Shown here piece by piece: positions 5,650 to 7,879 of a stretch of 7,879 nt of DNA. A program made the translations under genes and the position numbers. Numbering within the stretch: position 1 is the stretch's first letter; the number at the start of each line of letters is the position of its first letter. Below the pieces are notes generated by a model, which saw only the letters and a program-made list of their open reading frames with translations, made no database searches and had not been told where the DNA came from. The stretch comes from an uncultured Collinsella sp. (GTDB lineage: Bacteria > Actinomycetota > Coriobacteriia > Coriobacteriales > Coriobacteriaceae): assembly GCA_900544225.1 (NCBI GenBank), contig UQUD01000085.1, forward strand, positions 1 to 7,879, given 5' to 3'.

Positions 5650-6222
5650 CTACGGAATGTGCACCAGGTCCCTAAAGTAGACGTTGCCCGTCTGCTCTTC
5701 GAACATCCAGATGTTAAGGTAGATGTCGTTGAGGTCGTTGTTCACATCAAAGTCCGGATCGTCGAAGGTGCCTACAAAGGTGAGCATCGCGGTCGTTTCT
5801 TCGCCTGCGGCGACAGGCTGGCGCATGCGCACGTCGCGGACGACACCGTTGACGTAGGCATAAGCATCGACATCGCCAAACATCATGTCGACATCGGTGC
5901 TGTTTGTCACCGCAAAGACCAACACGGCGTCGCCGTAGCCATCCGTGTCCTTGCCCACGCAGGCAACATGGACGTTCTCGTCTGCCTCAAGGTCGATGGG
6001 GAACTGTTCTTGAGGGTCGGGACCTAAGCCCTGGGGGTCGACTATATCTTCGTCTATTTTGTCGAAGCGCTCCGAAGGTGTCGTTTTCTCGATTGCTTTG
6101 GAGCTGCCGAGATCCGGCTCGCATGGTCCGGTGTTGCCGTCGACGTTGCTGCAGCCCATCAGAGCGAACGAGCAGGCAGTGACGACGAGCGCGGTCGCGC
6201 AGAGGGTGCCTAGGCGTTCCAT
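5650..6222 (-). CDS. Predicted small secreted lipoprotein of unknown function
   Basis: A 190-residue protein not recognised at family level. The N-terminus is a typical lipoprotein signal: Arg at residue 3, a hydrophobic core (about 6-20) and a lipobox LMGC with the lipidated cysteine at residue 24, predicting anchoring to the outer face of the membrane. A low-complexity acidic linker rich in D, E and P (about 30-80) follows, then a C-terminal domain (about 82-190) with alternating hydrophobic strands ('DAVLVFAVTNST', 'AYAYVNGVV', 'TAMLTFVGTFDD', 'IYLNIWMFEE'). This looks like a small immunoglobulin-like beta-sandwich, as in DUF4352/DUF5067-type lipoproteins; that assignment is inference. The ATG at 6220-6222 was chosen because AAGGAG lies 5 bases upstream and it places the signal peptide at the N-terminus; an upstream start at 6264 would add 14 residues that do not fit a signal peptide. 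It is convergent with leuS and divergent from rimP-nusA. Confidence 0.85.
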   Translation of the reverse strand: MERLGTLCATALVVTACSFALMGCSNVDGNTGPCEPDLGSSKAIEKTTPSERFDKIDEDIVDPQGLGPDPQEQFPIDLEADENVHVACVGKDTDGYGDAVLVFAVTNSTDVDMMFGDVDAYAYVNGVVRDVRMRQPVAAGEETTAMLTFVGTFDDPDFDVNNDLNDIYLNIWMFEEQTGNVYFRDLVHIP

Positions 6223-6462
6223 GGTGTCTCCTTGCCGTAGAGATACTGGAAGATGTGCGGTCAATGCGTGCGGCAGGCTTTCTCGTTACAGAATGCCTCT
6301 CAGCTCTAGTCTGGCCTATGTGCGCCTGGGGATGGAATGCCCATAGGGCCCGATTCGGTCGTTGCGCTGGGACGCATGGCCCGTTTTGGGGCTTTTGGGG
6401 AGCACCGCACAGGAGTCCTAGCCTAATTGTCCTATTCTTGTGGAGAAGCTGTGGGCGCGCTG
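6223..6462. other. Intergenic region between the lipoprotein gene and the rimP promoter
   Basis: No convincing gene or structured RNA was seen here. It must hold the leftward promoter of the lipoprotein gene, but no strong -35/-10 pair stands out; a TTGACC on the minus strand near 6259-6264 with a poor -10 is the best available. A tandem 9-base repeat, TTTTGGGGC then TTTTGGGG (6384-6400), and a small dyad AGGAGTCCT (6411-6419) are present without obvious meaning. Confidence 0.5.
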
Positions 6463-6501
6463 ACCTGCGAATTTCTTTGACGCTTGCACGTTTTCGCAGG
6501 T
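6463..6501. promoter_or_regulatory. Perfect 9-bp inverted repeat bracketing the rimP-nusA -35 region
   Basis: ACCTGCGAA (6463-6471) and TTCGCAGGT (6493-6501) are perfect inverted copies. Their centres are 30 bp apart (about three helical turns), and they flank the -35 candidates and end 5 bp before the -10 hexamer. This is the layout of a dimeric or paired operator. As RNA it would form a stem only if transcription began upstream of 6463. Confidence 0.5.
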
Positions 6502-6512
6502 ATTGGTATAGT
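6484..6512 (+). promoter_or_regulatory. Promoter of the rimP-nusA operon
   Basis: TTGCAC (6484-6489), a 17-bp spacer and TATAGT (6507-6512), with an extended -10 TGG just before it, make a good sigma-A type promoter. TTGACG at 6477-6482 is an alternative -35 paired with TATTGG at 18 bp. The predicted start near 6519 gives a leader of about 70 bases that contains the terminator hairpin below. Confidence 0.65.
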
Positions 6513-6537
6513 TTGCTTGCAAATGAAGTTGTAATTG

Positions 6538-6570
6538 AAAGAAGTGGGGTTTCGGCCCCGCTTCTTTTTT
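6538..6570 (+). terminator. Intrinsic terminator inside the rimP-nusA leader (candidate attenuator)
   Basis: AAAGAAGTGGGG (6538-6549) pairs with CCCCGCTTCTTT (6556-6567) as a 12-bp stem with one G-T wobble and loop TTTCGG, followed by further T residues to 6570. It lies about 20 bases after the predicted start point and 20 bases before the rimP ATG. The nearest rightward gene upstream, leuS, already has its own terminator about 930 bp away. The likely target is therefore transcription of rimP-nusA itself. NusA-dependent attenuation of the nusA operon without an antiterminator is described in Bacillus subtilis; its application here is inference. Confidence 0.8.
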
Positions 6571-6590
6571 GTATGGATGGAGGTGCCGCA

Positions 6591-7085
6591 ATGGTCAAGA
6601 CCAAGACCGAGCAGGCGATCATCGACGCGCTCGAGGCCGTCGCTCCCCAGCACGATGTCGATATTGTCGACGTTGAGCTCGTGGGCGCCACCAAGGCCCC
6701 CTGCGTGCGTGTGCGTATCGAGGGTGCCGAGGGTCAGAGCCTGTCGCTCAACGACGTCACGGCCAATACCAAGTGGGTCGGCGACGTGATCGAGGAGCTC
6801 GACCCCATTTCTTCGAGCTATACGCTCGAGGTGTCGAGCCCTGGTATGGCGCGCCCGCTGCGCCGTCCGCGCGACTTTGCCCGCTTTGTGGGCGAGGACT
6901 GCGAGCTCACCTCCACCGCCACCGAGGGCCGTCGCAAGTACTCCGGCAAGATTGCCGCCGCGACCGAGACGAACGTGACCCTCGAGCTCGAGGACGGCGA
7001 GTCCGTCACCCTCGATTTCTCTGATGTTAAAAAGTGCAAGTTGAAGCCCACCTACGACTTCAAGCCCGCGAAGGAAGGAAACTAA
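6591..7085 (+). CDS. rimP: Ribosome maturation factor RimP
   Basis: A 164-residue protein matching RimP, which binds the 30S subunit and aids its late assembly in the cytoplasm. The N-terminal alpha/beta domain (about 1-85) ends in the family signature 'YTLEVSSPGMARPLRRPRDF' (77-96), where the common form is YxLEVSSPGldRPL; the C-terminal SH3-like barrel (about 97-152) contains 'YSGKIAAATETNVTLEL' and 'LDFSDVKKCKL'. ATG at 6591 was chosen because GGAGG (6579-6583) lies 7 bases upstream; an in-frame ATG at 6573 lacks such a site. It is the first gene of the conserved rimP-nusA(-infB) operon: nusA starts one base after its stop, and the nusA ribosome-binding site AAGGAAGG (7071-7078) lies inside the rimP 3' end, suggesting translational coupling. 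Its leader carries the terminator at 6538-6570. Confidence 0.96.
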   Translation: MVKTKTEQAIIDALEAVAPQHDVDIVDVELVGATKAPCVRVRIEGAEGQSLSLNDVTANTKWVGDVIEELDPISSSYTLEVSSPGMARPLRRPRDFARFVGEDCELTSTATEGRRKYSGKIAAATETNVTLELEDGESVTLDFSDVKKCKLKPTYDFKPAKEGN

Positions 7086-7086
7086 C

Positions 7087-7879
7087 ATGGCAGCATCCGA
7101 CATGATGTCCGCCCTGATGGAGCTTTGCCAGGAGAGGCACATCGACCAGCTCTACCTGATCGACCGCCTAGAGCAGTCGCTCGCCAAGAGCTATGCCGAG
7201 ATCCTGCATCTTGAGTGGGGCGCCAAGGTGACCATCGATCGCACCACCGGCAAGATCTACGTCTACCGTCTGGAGCCGATCGACGATTCCATGGACGAGG
7301 AGGGCAACTTCACCGAGTTCGAGGAGATCGACGTCACCCCCAAGAACACGAGCCGCATCGCCGCCCAGCACGCCAAGGCCGAGATCAACGCCATCGTGCG
7401 CAACTCCGCCCGCGAGCAGATCTACGAGGAGTTCTCCGGCCGTATCGGTGACCTCATCAGCGGTACCGTGCTGCAGTCCACGCCCGACTTCACGATCGTC
7501 AAGATCCGCGATGGCGTCGAGGCCGAGCTGCCGCATTTTGACCAGCGTCGTTACGAGAACGAGCGCAATGAGCGTCCGATGGGCGAGCGCTATCTGCACA
7601 ACCAGCACATCAAGGCCGTGATTATCGACGTGCGCGATCCCAACTCCAACCTGCAGCCGGTTCGCGGCGAGCACAGCCGTCCGCCGATTGTCATCTCCCG
7701 CACCCACCCCGAGCTCATGCGTCGTCTGTTTGAGCAGGAGGTGCCCGAGATCTATGAGGGCACCGTCCAGATTAAGTCGATCGCCCGCGAGCCCGGCCAG
7801 CGCTCCAAGGTCGCCGTCCACTCGCTCGACGATCGCCTGGATCCCGTGGGCGCCTGCGTCGGCCCCAAGGGCAGCCGTG
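7087..7879 (+). CDS. nusA: Transcription termination/antitermination factor NusA, N-terminal part
   Basis: 264 codons are visible and the gene runs off the window. NusA binds RNA polymerase and nascent RNA, increasing pausing and hairpin-dependent termination, and taking part in rRNA antitermination. The RNA polymerase-binding N-terminal domain covers about 1-120, the S1 domain about 121-205 ('ISGTVLQSTPDFTIVKIRDGVEAELP'), and the first KH domain starts at 'SRTHPELMRRLFEQEVPEI' (204-222) and reaches its GxxG loop, 'GPKGSR' (259-264), at the window edge. The ATG follows the rimP stop by one base, with AAGGAAGG upstream. The S1 domain carries a polar stretch ('YENERNERPMGERYLHNQH', then 'DPNSNLQPVRGEHSRPP') longer than in E. 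coli-type NusA; whether this is lineage-typical is not known to me. The KH2 domain and C-terminus lie outside the window. Confidence 0.96.
   Translation, partial: MAASDMMSALMELCQERHIDQLYLIDRLEQSLAKSYAEILHLEWGAKVTIDRTTGKIYVYRLEPIDDSMDEEGNFTEFEEIDVTPKNTSRIAAQHAKAEINAIVRNSAREQIYEEFSGRIGDLISGTVLQSTPDFTIVKIRDGVEAELPHFDQRRYENERNERPMGERYLHNQHIKAVIIDVRDPNSNLQPVRGEHSRPPIVISRTHPELMRRLFEQEVPEIYEGTVQIKSIAREPGQRSKVAVHSLDDRLDPVGACVGPKGSR

Noticed and set aside
6384..6400. Tandem TTTTGGGGC repeat as a binding site or G-rich structure
   Set aside because: It has only two copies with no symmetry or relation to a promoter element; too short to claim.
6523..6534. Mini reading frame ATG-AAG-TTG-TAA in the rimP leader, possible leader peptide
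   Set aside because: It is only three codons, has no ribosome-binding site and sits almost at the predicted transcript start, so translation is improbable.
6255..6590. N-terminal extension of rimP by 112 codons from an upstream ATG
   Set aside because: The extension would include the promoter and terminator, is unlike RimP, and the start at 6591 has a well-spaced GGAGG and gives the normal family length.

Overview
This is a GC-rich stretch of bacterial chromosome. The gene set and codon use (strong preference for C or G at third positions), the NusA and RimP sequences and the distinctive IMP dehydrogenase suggest an actinomycete-related gut bacterium, most likely of the class Coriobacteriia (Collinsella-like). 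That placement rests on recognised protein sequence only; no rRNA gene or taxonomic marker search was available.

Layout, left to right. (1) Bases 1-561 hold the C-terminal part of a PLP-dependent Cys/Met-metabolism enzyme (+). Its end overlaps by 11 bp the end of a small convergent gene (551-895, -) for a ModE-type winged-helix DNA-binding protein without an effector domain. (2) A divergent control region (896-1088) carries several short palindromes and leads into a complete IMP dehydrogenase gene (1089-2600, +). It is of the type best known from the protozoan parasite Tritrichomonas foetus, and the recalled catalytic residues fall at identical residue numbers. (3) The 368-bp gap 2601-2968 is densely structured: an 86-bp imperfect palindrome, a hairpin followed by T residues on the minus strand, a 12-bp-stem hairpin that probably ends guaB transcription, an extended -10 promoter, and a 118-bp nearly self-complementary element that fills most of the predicted 5' leader of leuS. 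(4) leuS (2969-5545, +) encodes a complete leucyl-tRNA synthetase and ends at a strong hairpin terminator shared with a convergent small lipoprotein gene (5650-6222, -). (5) From about 6463 a new rightward unit begins: an operator-like 9-bp inverted repeat around a good promoter, then an intrinsic terminator inside the short leader, then rimP (6591-7085) and the first 264 codons of nusA (7087-end). This is the conserved rimP-nusA(-infB) translation/transcription operon.

Most genes are housekeeping: GMP synthesis, leucine charging of tRNA, 30S maturation and transcription elongation/termination. The interest lies in the control regions: the terminator placed between the rimP-nusA promoter and rimP, which fits NusA-dependent attenuation (autoregulation); the long leuS leader hairpin; the palindromes at the guaB promoter; and the parasite-type IMP dehydrogenase. 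No mobile element, CRISPR array, tRNA or rRNA gene was seen.
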